Shown piece by piece: positions 37,814 through 48,005 of a DNA stretch of 64,000 bases. The translations under genes were made by a program, and so were the position numbers. Within the stretch, counting starts at the first letter, position 1. Each line of letters opens with the position of its first letter. Origin of the DNA: Moritella viscosa. GTDB taxonomy: Bacteria > Pseudomonadota > Gammaproteobacteria > Enterobacterales > Moritellaceae. Under the pieces are notes generated by a model. That model had not been told where the DNA came from and did no database searches. It saw only the letters and a program-made list of their open reading frames with translations. The stretch spans positions 4,227,846 through 4,291,845 of the forward strand of contig LN554852.1 in NCBI GenBank assembly GCA_000953735.1. The letters run 5' to 3'.

Positions 37814-37863
37814 ACCGTAAATGACAAACTTAAACTCTGATTAAAGTTAGTATCATTTACGGT
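37814..37863 (-). terminator. Terminator after glyA
   Basis: ACCGTAAATGA and its exact complement pair across a partly paired 28-base interior; on the minus strand seven T residues follow directly. It lies 28 bases beyond the glyA stop. Confidence 0.92.
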
Positions 37864-37890
37864 CTACACATTTAATTACTTGTATACAGA

Positions 37891-39144
37891 CTATTTATAT
37901 GCAGGGTATTCAGCACATAGCGCTTGTACGTTAGCACGTACTGTTGCAGCTACATCTTCATTACCGATGTTATCTAATACGTCACACATCCAACCAGCAA
38001 GTGCGCCAGCTTTATCTGCAGGGATACCACGGCGAGCCAGTGCAGGCGTACCGATACGTAGACCAGATGTAACAAATGGTGAACGTGGATCGTTTGGTAC
38101 CGAGTTTTTGTTTACTGTGATATGTGCATTACCCAGTGCAGCATCTGCATCTTTACCTGAGTATTCTTTGCCAATCAGATCAACTAAGAATAGGTGATTT
38201 TCAGTACCGTTAGAAACGATCTTGAAACCACGTTCTTGTAATACTGCAACCATACTTTTCGCACAATCAAGTACATTTTGTTGGTAAACTGCAAATTCTG
38301 GTTCCATCGCTTCTTTAAATGCAACCGCTTTAGCAGCGATAACGTGCATCAAAGGACCACCTTGACCACCAGGGAAAATAGCTGAGTTTAATTTTTTCTC
38401 AATCACTTCATCTGCTTGGGCAAGGATTAGGCCGCCACGTGGACCACCTAATGTTTTATGCGTCGTTGTTGTCACAACATGCGCATGTTTCATTGGGTTT
38501 GGATATAGACCAGCAGCAACTAAACCTGCAACGTGTGCCATATCAACGAATAAGAAAGCACCAACTTTATCAGCGATTTCACGGAATTTAGCCCAATCAA
38601 CAACACCCGAGTATGCAGAAAAACCAGCAACAATCATTTTTGGCTGATGTTCAATTGCTAACGCTTCAACTTCAGCGTAATCTAGCTCACCCGTTTCAGG
38701 GTTAATACCATACTGAACTGAGTTGTAAATTTTACCCGAGAAGCTTACGCTTGCACCGTGTGTTAAGTGACCACCATGAGCAAGGCTCATGCCTAGTACA
38801 GTATCACCTGGTTTAACTAATGCCATATAAACTGCAGCATTTGCTTGTGAACCAGAGTGTGGTTGTACATTCGCGTAATCAGCACCAAACAATTGCTTAG
38901 CACGTTCAATTGCTAAAGACTCAGCAATATCAACATACTCACAACCGCCATAGTAGCGTTTGCCTGGGTAGCCTTCTGCATACTTATTTGTAAGCTGAGA
39001 GCCTTGAGCTTCCATTACGCGTGGGCTTGTATAGTTCTCTGAAGCAATAAGCTCGATATGATCTTCCTGACGAGTTACTTCCTGTGTCATTGCTGCCCAT
39101 AATTCTGCATCATAGTCAGCTATATTCATATCACGTGTAAACAT
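37891..39144 (-). CDS. glyA: Serine hydroxymethyltransferase
   Basis: 417 residues, the E. coli length, from an ATG with AGGAG seven bases upstream; the reading from 39222 adds a non-homologous leader. [61 protein letters not shown] and the PLP-lysine motif [14 protein letters not shown] are present. It converts serine and tetrahydrofolate to glycine and methylene-tetrahydrofolate, the main one-carbon source. It is a single-gene unit with a strong terminator and is divergent from torD. Confidence 0.98.
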   Translation of the reverse strand: MFTRDMNIADYDAELWAAMTQEVTRQEDHIELIASENYTSPRVMEAQGSQLTNKYAEGYPGKRYYGGCEYVDIAESLAIERAKQLFGADYANVQPHSGSQANAAVYMALVKPGDTVLGMSLAHGGHLTHGASVSFSGKIYNSVQYGINPETGELDYAEVEALAIEHQPKMIVAGFSAYSGVVDWAKFREIADKVGAFLFVDMAHVAGLVAAGLYPNPMKHAHVVTTTTHKTLGGPRGGLILAQADEVIEKKLNSAIFPGGQGGPLMHVIAAKAVAFKEAMEPEFAVYQQNVLDCAKSMVAVLQERGFKIVSNGTENHLFLVDLIGKEYSGKDADAALGNAHITVNKNSVPNDPRSPFVTSGLRIGTPALARRGIPADKAGALAGWMCDVLDNIGNEDVAATVRANVQALCAEYPAYK

Positions 39145-39287
39145 CCGTTTTCTCCTGATTGAGATAATACAAGTTGGTTTGTAAACTAAATTTCGGCCAC
39201 ATTGTAACGCGAGTAATACCAAGTTCCTACTAGAAAGACTTGAGAAAATTTCAATTTTGCGTGAAAAGACTGCATTTTAATTTAACT

Positions 39288-39329
39288 TTGATCAAAACTG
39301 ACTCCTCGGTTAAATTTATTCGCTATAAT
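39288..39329 (+). promoter_or_regulatory. Predicted torD promoter with FNR-like site
   Basis: A perfect -10 TATAAT (39324-39329) without a good -35. TTGATCAAAACTGA (39288-39301) has one perfect FNR half-site (TTGAT) and a poor second half. Its centre would lie about 41.5 bases before a start near 39336, the spacing of a class II activator. Suggestive only. Confidence 0.35.
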
Positions 39330-39369
39330 ACGGCACAATTACAGCACTAATTCCCATTTGGAGAACACA

Positions 39370-40023
39370 ATGGATGAACTAACCCAATTATGCCAAACCC
39401 GTTCAGAGATCTACTGGTGGCTTTCAACCACACTTGCAACTGAATTATCTGATGAGCAACTCGGTCAATACCAGTCAGCTGAAATCCAAGGTTTCTTACA
39501 AGGCTTAGCTGCGACCCCCGCGTTAACGGTTTCTGTTGAAAAGCTAATCAGTTCATTAGCGGCAGCAAACCTACGTAAGGACGCACGTTTAGAGTTATGT
39601 GCAGACTATGCACAAGTATTTTTAGGTAATAGTAAATCATCTGCGCCCCCGTATGAGTCGGTGTTCACTAGTGAAGAAGGTCACTTGATGCAAGAAGCGT
39701 ATCAAAAAATGATTACGCTACTCGATAAGCACAACATCAATATCAGTGATAAATACAGCGAGCCTGCCGATCACATTGCGATTCAGTTAGATTTCATGGG
39801 TAACTTGATCTTAAAAACTTTAGATTCGGAATCAGAAGCGCAGATCCGCGCGAACTTCGCAATGCAGTATGACTTCTTACAAACTCACTTACTTAACTGG
39901 TTAGGTGATTTTGAAATGAAGGTAAAAGACTGTGATAAATTTGGATTTTATGCGGCGGTAGTAGAATTGCTATTAGCATTCGCACAGCTAGATTCAGATT
40001 GGTTAGAAACTGAATTAGATTAA
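39370..40023 (+). CDS. TorD-family molybdoenzyme maturation chaperone
   Basis: 217 residues from the ATG with GGAG six bases upstream. All-helical, with the family motifs LCADYAQVFLGNSKSSAPPY followed by ESVF and the EPADHIAIQLDFM block. TorD-like proteins bind the signal peptide and fold of molybdopterin enzymes such as TMAO or DMSO reductase before Tat export. No molybdoenzyme gene is in the window, so the partner is unknown. A strong terminator follows; the gene is a unit of its own. Confidence 0.88.
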   Translation: MDELTQLCQTRSEIYWWLSTTLATELSDEQLGQYQSAEIQGFLQGLAATPALTVSVEKLISSLAAANLRKDARLELCADYAQVFLGNSKSSAPPYESVFTSEEGHLMQEAYQKMITLLDKHNINISDKYSEPADHIAIQLDFMGNLILKTLDSESEAQIRANFAMQYDFLQTHLLNWLGDFEMKVKDCDKFGFYAAVVELLLAFAQLDSDWLETELD

Positions 40024-40038
40024 TCCCTATTTAGATAC

Positions 40039-40066
40039 AACAAAGGGCAGTAAACTGCCCTTTGTT
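40039..40066. terminator. Bidirectional terminator between torD and galU
   Basis: Perfect 12-bp stem AACAAAGGGCAG with its complement and a TAAA loop, between convergent genes. Confidence 0.92.
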
Positions 40067-40095
40067 TCATAACATTATAATTTCAAACTCACGTG

Positions 40096-40992
40096 CTATT
40101 TCAAGCCACTAATAAATGCTTGTAAATCATCGCCTACTTCAGGGTGACGTAAGCCATACTCAATGAATGCTTTCATATAACCTAATTTTGAACCACAATC
40201 ATGTAATTTGCCGCTAATGTGGAAAGCTTCAACCGTTTGTAATTTCATCAGGTCATCAATCGCATCCGTTAGCTGAATCTCATCACCTGCACCAGGCGCT
40301 GTGCGAGCAAGTAGATCCCAGATCGCAGTCGGTAATACATAACGTCCTGCAACAGCAAGGTTTGACGGCGCTTTATCTTGTGCTGGCTTTTCAATCACCG
40401 CGGTCATCTTAGTTGATTCACCCGCGCTAAGCTCAACACCACCACAATCAGCAACACCGTAACCAGACACTAAGCTCATTGGTACAGGTTCTACCATGAT
40501 CTGACTAAAACCAGTTTCATTAAAGCGGCGCATCATACTAGCTAAGTTTTCAGTTTTTAAATCTGCACTCACTTCATCCATCAGAACGTCAGGTAATACT
40601 ACCGCAAACGGTTCATCACCAATAATCGGTTTGGCGCACAATACTGCATGCCCTAACCCTTTCGCGACGCCTTGACGGATATGCATGATCGTTACACCTT
40701 TTGGTGCAATTGCTTGTACTTCTGCTAATAATTGACGTTTAACTCGGTGCTCTAACGTCGATTCTAATTCAAATGAAGTATCAAAATGGTTTTCGATGGC
40801 ATTTTTAGAAGCGTGCGTAACCAGCACAATTTCGGTAATACCCGCAGCTGCGCATTCATTTACTATGTATTGAATAAGTGGTTTATCTGCTACTGGTAAC
40901 ATCTCTTTTGGGATCGCTTTGGTTGCAGGTAGCATGCGCGTACCTAAGCCTGCAACGGGAATGACCGCTTTCGTTATTTTGGTTTGCTTCAA
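40096..40992 (-). CDS. galU: UTP-glucose-1-phosphate uridylyltransferase
   Basis: 298 residues. [48 protein letters not shown] and PDVLMDE are the nucleotide-binding and catalytic blocks of GalU. It makes UDP-glucose, the substrate of the Ugd enzyme encoded just upstream, which oxidises it to UDP-glucuronate. It is the last gene of the polysaccharide region on this side, 51 bases after the epimerase gene, and may be in that operon. Confidence 0.96.
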   Translation of the reverse strand: MKQTKITKAVIPVAGLGTRMLPATKAIPKEMLPVADKPLIQYIVNECAAAGITEIVLVTHASKNAIENHFDTSFELESTLEHRVKRQLLAEVQAIAPKGVTIMHIRQGVAKGLGHAVLCAKPIIGDEPFAVVLPDVLMDEVSADLKTENLASMMRRFNETGFSQIMVEPVPMSLVSGYGVADCGGVELSAGESTKMTAVIEKPAQDKAPSNLAVAGRYVLPTAIWDLLARTAPGAGDEIQLTDAIDDLMKLQTVEAFHISGKLHDCGSKLGYMKAFIEYGLRHPEVGDDLQAFISGLK

Positions 40993-41043
40993 AGTCTTAT
41001 CCTTTTTGTACTTATATACAGTATTTTTTATATACGGTGTCGT

Positions 41044-42051
41044 TTACACGTTATAAAAGTCACGATACCAATCGACAAAGGCTTTCACGCCTTCTTGTAC
41101 TTTTACTTTCGATGTGTAACCAGTAACTTCAAATAAATCCTGGGTATCGGCATACGTCGCGTAGACATCACCCGGCTGCATAGGCATAAAGTTTTTCTTG
41201 GCTTTAATACCTAAAGAGTCTTCTAACGCTTCAATATAATCCATTAGTTTAACCGGACTACCATGACCAATATTATACACTCGATAAGGCGCACTGCTGG
41301 TTGCGGGGCTACCTGTTTCAACTTTCCAGTTCGCATCCGGTGTTGGTATCACAGCTTGAATTTGTAATACTCCAGCAACGATATCATCAATGTAAGTAAA
41401 ATCACGTAACATATCGCCATTGTTATACACATCAATAGTTTCGCCAGCAATAATTGCCTTGGTAAACTTGAATAACGCCATATCTGGGCGACCCCAAGGA
41501 CCATACACAGTAAAGAAGCGTAAGCCAGTTGTCGGGACGCTATATAAATGTGAATAGGTATGTGCCATTAATTCATTCGATTTTTTTGATGCCGCGTAAA
41601 GTGAGATAGGATGGTCAACACTGTCACTGGTACTAAACGGGGTTTTGTTATTTAACCCATAAACCGAGCTTGATGATGCATAAACCAAATGCTTCACTTT
41701 ATTATTACGGCAGCCTTCTAATACAGTTAAAAAACCGGTTAAATTGCTGTCGGCATACGCCATTGGATTATCAATGGAATAACGTACGCCGGCTTGGGCA
41801 GCAAGGTGGATCACGCGATCAAATTGATGTTCAGAAAATAACGCTGCGACACCGTCACGATCGGCAAGGTCCAACTCAATAAAAGTAAATGACTCCGATT
41901 TCTTCGTATTAGCTAACCGAGCAAACTTTAAATTCACATCGTAATAATCATTTAGATTATCAACACCTATAACCTGATGACCTTGTTGACATAATAGCTC
42001 TGTACAGCGAGAACCAATAAATCCAGCCGCGCCAGTAATTAAATATTTCAT
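41044..42051 (-). CDS. UDP-glucuronate 4-epimerase-like NAD-dependent sugar epimerase (intact copy)
   Basis: 335 residues of the extended short-chain dehydrogenase/epimerase fold. NAD site GAAGFIGS (7-14), catalytic SSSSVYG and YAASK, VDNLNDYYDVNLK near 35-47 and the C-terminal GDVYATYAD are characteristic of UDP-glucuronate 4-epimerases (LspL/Cap1J type). It would convert UDP-glucuronate to UDP-galacturonate for the surface polysaccharide. It is 54 bases downstream of ugd, which supplies its substrate, and is followed by galU. A second, broken copy lies at 57354-58345. Confidence 0.88.
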   Translation of the reverse strand: MKYLITGAAGFIGSRCTELLCQQGHQVIGVDNLNDYYDVNLKFARLANTKKSESFTFIELDLADRDGVAALFSEHQFDRVIHLAAQAGVRYSIDNPMAYADSNLTGFLTVLEGCRNNKVKHLVYASSSSVYGLNNKTPFSTSDSVDHPISLYAASKKSNELMAHTYSHLYSVPTTGLRFFTVYGPWGRPDMALFKFTKAIIAGETIDVYNNGDMLRDFTYIDDIVAGVLQIQAVIPTPDANWKVETGSPATSSAPYRVYNIGHGSPVKLMDYIEALEDSLGIKAKKNFMPMQPGDVYATYADTQDLFEVTGYTSKVKVQEGVKAFVDWYRDFYNV

Positions 42052-42105
42052 TTGTTTTTCATTTCCTGAATTCGGATAATAAGTGCAATTTTAATCGTTA
42101 TCAAT

Positions 42106-43272
42106 CTAATCATTACCAAATAGGTCTCGAGTATAGACTTTATCCGCAACATCAAGCAGTTCGTCCGCTAAACGGTTCGATACTATGACATCAGAAAGTG
42201 CTTTAAATTCATTCAGATCTGTCAGTACCGGTGATTTGAAGAACTCATTCTCAGTCAATACAGGCTCATATACCACGACCTTTATACCTTTCGCTTTGAT
42301 TCGTTTCATGATGCCTTGAATCGATGAAGCACGGAAATTATCCGAACCTGATTTCATAATCAAACGATAAACACCAACCACTTGCGGTTTTTTAGCAATA
42401 ATAGCATCAGCGATATGATCTTTACGTGTCGAATTAGCATCAACAATAGCACTGATTAAACTGTTTGGTACATTTTCATAGTTCGCACGTAATTGCTTGG
42501 TATCTTTTGGCAAGCAGTAGCCACCATAGCCAAATGACGGATTATTATAATGGCTACCAATACGCGGGTCTAAACCTACACCTTGTATGATCTGACGGGT
42601 ATTTAAACTGTGAGTCTCGGCATAACTATCCAGTTCATTGAAATAAGCCACTCGCATCGCCAAATAAGTGTTAGAGAACAGCTTAACCGCTTCCGCTTCA
42701 GTCGAATCAGTAAACAACACATCGATGTCAGTTTTAACCGCACCTTGCATTAACAGCTCAGCAAAAACCTGTGCACGTTCAGACTGTTCACCAACAATAA
42801 TACGTGAAGGGTGTAGGTTATCGTATAAGGCACTGCCTTCACGTAAAAACTCAGGTGAGAACAAAATATTATCGCAACCTAGGCGCTGTTTGACCTCTTT
42901 GGTATAACCAACAGGTACCGTCGATTTAATCACCATAACCGCATTTGGGTTAATCGCCATTACATCTTTAATTACCGCCTCTACTGATTTGGTATTAAAA
43001 TAGTTATTTACCACATCATAATCAGTTGGCGTTGCGATAATCACATAATCAGCATTGCTATAAGCAAGTTGCTTATCAGTTGTTGCAGTAAGATCAAGTT
43101 CTTTATTAACGAGGAAATCTTCGATTTCATTATCTGAGATAGGTGATTTTTTATCGTTAATAAGGTTTACTTTTTCGGTAATAATATCTAGAGCTATCAC
43201 ATGATTATGTTGTGCTAATAACACAGCATTTGATAAACCAACGTAACCCGTACCTGCAATGGTAATGTTCAT
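42106..43272 (-). CDS. ugd: UDP-glucose 6-dehydrogenase (copy 1)
   Basis: 388 residues from the ATG giving [20 protein letters not shown], with AGG eight bases upstream; the longer reading to 43347 is not supported. NAD site [35 protein letters not shown], and the catalytic cysteine in [14 protein letters not shown] are all present. It oxidises UDP-glucose to UDP-glucuronate. It is divergent from the glycosyltransferase at 43477 and precedes the epimerase gene. A close paralogue is at 58478-59644. Confidence 0.95.
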   Translation of the reverse strand: MNITIAGTGYVGLSNAVLLAQHNHVIALDIITEKVNLINDKKSPISDNEIEDFLVNKELDLTATTDKQLAYSNADYVIIATPTDYDVVNNYFNTKSVEAVIKDVMAINPNAVMVIKSTVPVGYTKEVKQRLGCDNILFSPEFLREGSALYDNLHPSRIIVGEQSERAQVFAELLMQGAVKTDIDVLFTDSTEAEAVKLFSNTYLAMRVAYFNELDSYAETHSLNTRQIIQGVGLDPRIGSHYNNPSFGYGGYCLPKDTKQLRANYENVPNSLISAIVDANSTRKDHIADAIIAKKPQVVGVYRLIMKSGSDNFRASSIQGIMKRIKAKGIKVVVYEPVLTENEFFKSPVLTDLNEFKALSDVIVSNRLADELLDVADKVYTRDLFGND

Positions 43273-43476
43273 GGTGTCGACCTGATTAGGGGTGGAAATA
43301 AATAATATATCCTTATATTCTAACAGTAAAATAATAACGATAGCCAAACAACATCACCTTAATACGATACAATTATTAAATCTGTATGAATTTCGTAGTC
43401 GACTCTATCTGTGAGAATGTACAATATGTTATTATCTCCTGCTTAATTCCGTAATTTATATTAAATAAGGCTGTAT

Positions 43477-44562
43477 ATGAAAATTTTGGTTGTGGGCGAT
43501 TATCTCAAGACTTCAAATGCAATTCGACCAGAGGTCATGATAACCATAGGTCTTGCGAATAAAGGTCATGACTTAACGGTATTTACACGACCAAACTCTG
43601 CTTACACGCCAATTTTTGAAAACCTTGGGATCAAGGTGATTGAACAATACCCGACCAAAAAAATCTGTTTAAACACGATTAAAATGATCAGAGCTGAATT
43701 ACGTACAGGCGATTACGATATTGTTTATGCACTAAACTCTAAAACAATTCCAAACGCCGCGTTTGCGTGTATCGGTTTCCCTGTAAAAATGGTTAATTAT
43801 CGAGGTACTACAGGCGGATTATATCGCCATGATCCAAGTGCTTACCTAACCCACTTACACCCTCGCGTTGACGGTATCATTTGTGTATCTAATGCAGTGA
43901 CCGAAGATATTCAAGCGCAAGTATGGAAAAACAAGGATAAAGTAGTCACGATTTATAAAGGTCATGATCCGGCTTGGTACCAGTCCCAACCTGGCGATCT
44001 CTCTGAATTTGGTATTCCAGAGGGGGCTTTCGTTGCTATTGCGGTTGCTAATGTTAGACCAACTAAAGGTTTATCAGTATTACTTGAAGCAGTAAATAAA
44101 GTTGCCCATTTAAACAATTTCCATCTATTACTGGTTGGCTCAGGCATGGAGAAAGAACCTTACCTTAGTGCAATCAAAAACTCTACATTAGGTAATCGTA
44201 TCCACGTTACCGGCTACCGTACTGATGCACCAGAATTAATGGCTGCGTGTAATATTTTAGTTCAAGCCTCAATCAGTGGTGAAGGATTACCAAGAGCGGT
44301 AATGGAAGCGATGAGTTATGGCGTTCCTTCAATTGTGACTGTAACTGGCGGTAGTAAAGAAGTTGTAATAGATGGTGTTAATGGCTGTGTTGTACCAGTC
44401 AAAGATGCATTAGCCATCGCAGATAAAATTGAATATTTATATAGCAACGAAGCGGTTGTCAGCGATATGTCTATGGCTTGTAAACAACGTTTGGCCGAGC
44501 TATTCACTGCTGAACGCACAGTTGATGAGCATATTAAATACTTTGAGTCATTATTGGATTAA
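43477..44562 (+). CDS. Family-4-type glycosyltransferase
   Basis: 361 residues with the GT-B fold: an N-terminal acceptor domain from MKILVVGDYLKT and a C-terminal nucleotide-sugar domain with AVANVRPTKGLSVLLEA, LLLVGSGMEK, VTGYRTDAPELMAACN and the E-x7-E motif EGLPRAVME. AAGG lies six bases before the ATG. It is one of only two rightward genes inside the leftward polysaccharide region and is convergent with pseI. Donor and acceptor cannot be told from sequence. Confidence 0.88.
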   Translation: MKILVVGDYLKTSNAIRPEVMITIGLANKGHDLTVFTRPNSAYTPIFENLGIKVIEQYPTKKICLNTIKMIRAELRTGDYDIVYALNSKTIPNAAFACIGFPVKMVNYRGTTGGLYRHDPSAYLTHLHPRVDGIICVSNAVTEDIQAQVWKNKDKVVTIYKGHDPAWYQSQPGDLSEFGIPEGAFVAIAVANVRPTKGLSVLLEAVNKVAHLNNFHLLLVGSGMEKEPYLSAIKNSTLGNRIHVTGYRTDAPELMAACNILVQASISGEGLPRAVMEAMSYGVPSIVTVTGGSKEVVIDGVNGCVVPVKDALAIADKIEYLYSNEAVVSDMSMACKQRLAELFTAERTVDEHIKYFESLLD

Positions 44563-44570
44563 TAATAAAA

Positions 44571-44606
44571 TATATACACTAGCTGTAAACGCAGTTAGTG
44601 CATATA
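44571..44606. terminator. Hairpin between convergent glycosyltransferase and pseI
   Basis: CACTAGCTG pairs with CAGTTAGTG (one mismatch), extended by TATA arms on both sides with one further mismatch. AT-rich flanks suit a weak bidirectional terminator. Confidence 0.55.
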
Positions 44607-44630
44607 AGATTCACAATACTAACCGTTCCT

Positions 44631-45683
44631 CTAACTTATTAGCCCAAAACTCAGCGCCGTACCTTTAGATATTATAACGTTAGCTTTTTTTCCTAATACT
44701 TGGTCATAATACTTTGGTTCTAAACCAAAACCAGGACGAATACTGCGAACATTATCCGCTGTAAGTAACTCACCAGCGGCAATATCCTTAACAGCATATA
44801 ACGAGCGACGAAATTTAACATTACCTTGCTCTGCTGGTGTGCGCTCATAATTTACATTCCCCATCGCTTGCCAAGCGGTATAGGTATCACGACAAAGCCG
44901 AGCTAATTCATCTGGTTCAAGAGAAAAACTATCATCCGCACCGCCCGCATTCCGATCTAAAGTCACGTGTTTTTCAATCACACAAGCACCGAAAGCAACA
45001 GAAACAACCGCGGTTGCATTATCAATGGTATGATCAGATAACCCTGCTAGCACGTCAAAACGTTGACCTATATCGGCAATCGTGCGTAGATTATATTGTG
45101 CTGCGGGCGCTGGGTAACCACTCACACAATGCAATACAACCAACTCATCACAGCCATTATCTTTAGCTGTTTGTATCGCGATTTCAATCTCGCTTTGATC
45201 TGCCATGCCGGTTGAAATAATCATCGGTTTACCGGTTTGCGCAACCCGTTTAATTAAAGGTAAATCAACAATCTCGAATGAGGCAATTTTATACGCTGGC
45301 GCATCCAGTTCTTCTAATAAATCCACAGCAGTAAAGTCAAAAGGCGAACTAAAAATAGTAATATCGAGTTCTTTCGCTTTCGCAAATAATGGTTGGTGCC
45401 ATTCCCACGGCATATGCGCACTGGTATACAACTGATATAAACTTTGTCCGTGCCACAACCCCCCCTTGATTTGGAACTCATCACTGTCGCAATCCATCGT
45501 TATCGTATCTTGAGTATAAGTTTGTAATTTTATCGCGTCAGCACCCGCCTTTTTTGCAGCTTCCATGATTGCAAAAGCACGATTGATATCACCATTATGA
45601 TTTGCCGATAGTTCGGCTATAATATAGGGCGAAAAGTTGGGGCCAATTTTGCGACCATCGATAGTAATATACTGCTCAGTCAT
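44631..45683 (-). CDS. pseI: Pseudaminic acid synthase
   Basis: 350 residues. An NeuB-type barrel domain (about 15-275) has YIIAELSANHNGD, DAIKLQTYTQDTIT, IFSSPFDFTAVDLL, YKIASFEIVDLPLI, VIEKHVTLDR and GGADDSFSLEP; a C-terminal SAF/antifreeze-like domain follows (KFRRSLYAVKDIAAGE to the end). The GADDxFSLEP form points to PseI rather than NeuB. It condenses the 6-deoxy-AltdiNAc sugar with phosphoenolpyruvate to make pseudaminic acid. It is the last gene of pseB-C-F-GH-I. Confidence 0.95.
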   Translation of the reverse strand: MTEQYITIDGRKIGPNFSPYIIAELSANHNGDINRAFAIMEAAKKAGADAIKLQTYTQDTITMDCDSDEFQIKGGLWHGQSLYQLYTSAHMPWEWHQPLFAKAKELDITIFSSPFDFTAVDLLEELDAPAYKIASFEIVDLPLIKRVAQTGKPMIISTGMADQSEIEIAIQTAKDNGCDELVVLHCVSGYPAPAAQYNLRTIADIGQRFDVLAGLSDHTIDNATAVVSVAFGACVIEKHVTLDRNAGGADDSFSLEPDELARLCRDTYTAWQAMGNVNYERTPAEQGNVKFRRSLYAVKDIAAGELLTADNVRSIRPGFGLEPKYYDQVLGKKANVIISKGTALSFGLIS

Positions 45684-45724
45684 GATGTTAAAAAATACTC
45701 TTCGATAAAAGGAGAAATAGCCGT

Positions 45725-47317
45725 TTAAGACAGTGGATAACGGACAAAAGTTTCCGCCGTTAAGCGTTGATAATTAGCCTGATTAAATAGTTGCTGTGAA
45801 GCCGTGTTCGCCATCATTACTTTAGCATGGATAGTGATATTTGGGTGTAGCTCATCCAAATATGTTAGTGCTCGCTTGGCAATCCCCTGACCATAATAAG
45901 CAGGGTCAATAAAAATAGACAGCAGGTATTCAGCTGTATTTATTCTATCTAAACGCACTACGCCGACGCTGATACCATGGCGAACCTGCTTATGGCTTAA
46001 TGCAGAAAATGTAAAAGATGTATCTGATATGGTAATAATATAAAAATAATCTTGATGCTGACTGAGCTTATTAATCATCCAAGTTTGATGTTCAGACCAG
46101 CTCGGCACTCGTTTATTTAACGCATATTGCCGCGTGTGCGGGTGACATTGCCAATCAAACACCGGTTTAATGTCCGTCAGTGCAGCACGGCGTAACTGTA
46201 GACATGACGTCCCATTGACATGTGCAGAGCTATCTAAATGAACAGTACTATCTAAATTTTCAATAGCCTGTAATACCCGGTTCAAGCCCAACCCATCACA
46301 TAACTTAAGGTTATTCTCTCTCAACACGAACCAATTCTGTAATAACCGCTGATAAGTTAGCATCAACCGCTGAGCTATATCTTCGAGTTCAACCTTATAC
46401 GCCGCGTCCACAGCAACTAGATTACGACTGATGGTCCGCTGATTTTCAGCCAATGGAATAATAATACTCGGTAATCCCAAACAGGCTCTTTCCCAAGTGG
46501 TGGTGCCTGGCGCACCAATAGCGACTTGATGTTGCAGCATTAATTCTGCCATGTTATCAACAAAGTTTAAATGTGTGATCCAATCACTATGCTGCTGACA
46601 GAATGCCTGTATTTGCTGATAATGGGGTCCACGAGGCCCTAATAACACAGTAACGAAAGGCCGGGCTAACGCAGGTATTGCAGCAAGCGCGGTTAAAACC
46701 TGCAAGGTCGCATTAGGTTGATCTATTCCGCCCATGCTTAATAATAATTTGGGTCTGAGGGAGAGCTTATCATCTGTTAATACTTGTTCACGATAATAGC
46801 TAAATAGTGGATTTAATAATGCAAACTCACAACCAGTTAATACCTTAGTATCATCGTGAGCGGGCTGATATTCCTCACTGCAGCGTAATAATGTTTGATC
46901 TAAAATTAGATCCGCATGGTGATTACGTACTAAGTCATCGATGACCATGATCTTACAATTCAATGTTTGTTGTATGCACTGTTGCCAGTTTGCATTCAAC
47001 GCATAATGATCGACGATAACCAGATCAGCATTCGTCACCAGTGTTAACAAATCTTGCGCATCTTGCTGCCAAGGTACTTGCAACCAGGCCACATAATCAG
47101 CGCTACTCTCAGGGAGCAATTCAATTTTTGGTTCCACTAATTTATAAACAGGGAAACCTTTACTTTCAATGAAAGCAACCAAATCTCCCGCTTGCGGGCG
47201 ACAAACAAAACTCATCTGATGGCCCTGCCGTACTAGCCCTTGTGCTAATACTAAACAGCGCATTACATGACCACTACCGATATGCACCGACGCATCGGTA
47301 CGAATGACGATATTCAC
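45725..47317 (-). CDS. PseG-PseH fusion: UDP-sugar hydrolase joined to GNAT N-acetyltransferase
   Basis: 530 residues. Residues 1 to about 360 are PseG-like, a GT-B-fold hydrolase with RTDASVHIGSGHVMRCL, VDHYALN, MVIDDL, LLSMGGIDQPN and GAPGTTTWERACLGLP. Residues about 370-530 are a GNAT domain (LRRAALTDIKPVFDW, SIFIDPAYYGQGIAKRALTY, TASQQLFNQANYQRL), the PseH role. PseH acetylates the 4-amino group, and PseG then removes UDP, so the fusion joins two consecutive steps. Separate genes are common in Campylobacter. Only one base separates it from the upstream pseF stop. Confidence 0.92.
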   Translation of the reverse strand: MNIVIRTDASVHIGSGHVMRCLVLAQGLVRQGHQMSFVCRPQAGDLVAFIESKGFPVYKLVEPKIELLPESSADYVAWLQVPWQQDAQDLLTLVTNADLVIVDHYALNANWQQCIQQTLNCKIMVIDDLVRNHHADLILDQTLLRCSEEYQPAHDDTKVLTGCEFALLNPLFSYYREQVLTDDKLSLRPKLLLSMGGIDQPNATLQVLTALAAIPALARPFVTVLLGPRGPHYQQIQAFCQQHSDWITHLNFVDNMAELMLQHQVAIGAPGTTTWERACLGLPSIIIPLAENQRTISRNLVAVDAAYKVELEDIAQRLMLTYQRLLQNWFVLRENNLKLCDGLGLNRVLQAIENLDSTVHLDSSAHVNGTSCLQLRRAALTDIKPVFDWQCHPHTRQYALNKRVPSWSEHQTWMINKLSQHQDYFYIITISDTSFTFSALSHKQVRHGISVGVVRLDRINTAEYLLSIFIDPAYYGQGIAKRALTYLDELHPNITIHAKVMMANTASQQLFNQANYQRLTAETFVRYPLS

Positions 47318-47318
47318 A

Positions 47319-48005
47319 TTAAACCTTCATGACCGCATATAACGCTTCAGCAAATTCCCAATCTTCCAAAGTATCCACATCTTGCACCCTTTTTCGCGGT
47401 ATCAAGACAGCTTTTGAAGATAAAGAGAAAAATGGCTTTCCTACTTTAAATGCAGATACCTTACCCCAATAAAATTGACCAGCATCGTGGAAAGCTTCTT
47501 GTAAGTCTTGAGAACGCGTATTTAAATGCTCAGGCTGGAACATTTTCACAGAGCCATTCTCGCTCAATGAAATAGCACGTTGAATGGGAAAAGCAAAAGA
47601 AGTAGCACTGAATGCATAATCAATATTACGTTCTGATACAGCTTCTAACCCCGCAGATAAATCATTCGATGATATAAATGGCGCTGTGGCATAAATACAG
47701 CAAAGTAAATCGACGGTTATATTTTGTGATTCACACCATCCTATCGCATGTTGAATGACATCCATGGTGGTCGCGTAATCATCAGCAATATTAGCTGGAC
47801 GGATAAAGGGGACTTCGGCACCATAATGCCTAGCTATATCAGCAATGTCGAGATCATCGGTCGACACGATTATTTTATCAAAACAACCGGATTTTTGCGC
47901 GGCTTCAATTGAATAAGCAATCATAGGTTTACCATGAAATAACTTGATATTCTTACGAGGAATTCGCTTACTGCCACCACGGGCTGGGATCATTGCTACT
48001 CTCAT
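47319..48005 (-). CDS. pseF: CMP-pseudaminic acid cytidylyltransferase
   Basis: 228 residues. The N-terminal PARGGSKRIPRKNIKLFHGK is the CMP-sugar synthetase nucleotide loop, followed by IVSTDDLDIADIARHYGAEV, RPANIADDYATTMDVI and the C-terminal VQDVDTLEDWEFAEALYAVM. It activates pseudaminic acid with CTP for transfer. Its ATG overlaps the pseC stop as TAATG, and the fusion gene follows at once. Confidence 0.95.
   Translation of the reverse strand: MRVAMIPARGGSKRIPRKNIKLFHGKPMIAYSIEAAQKSGCFDKIIVSTDDLDIADIARHYGAEVPFIRPANIADDYATTMDVIQHAIGWCESQNITVDLLCCIYATAPFISSNDLSAGLEAVSERNIDYAFSATSFAFPIQRAISLSENGSVKMFQPEHLNTRSQDLQEAFHDAGQFYWGKVSAFKVGKPFFSLSSKAVLIPRKRVQDVDTLEDWEFAEALYAVMKV

Larger units (their letters stand above)
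41044..43272. repeat. Direct gene-pair repeat, copy A (ugd and epimerase)
   Basis: The ugd-epimerase pair here recurs in the same order and orientation at 57354-59644. The encoded proteins match over most residues, including identical blocks such as SNLTG/SNLIG, ETGSPATSSAPY and [20 protein letters not shown]-type segments ([20 protein letters not shown] in both). The intergenic spacers differ (54 against 132 bases). Confidence 0.85.
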
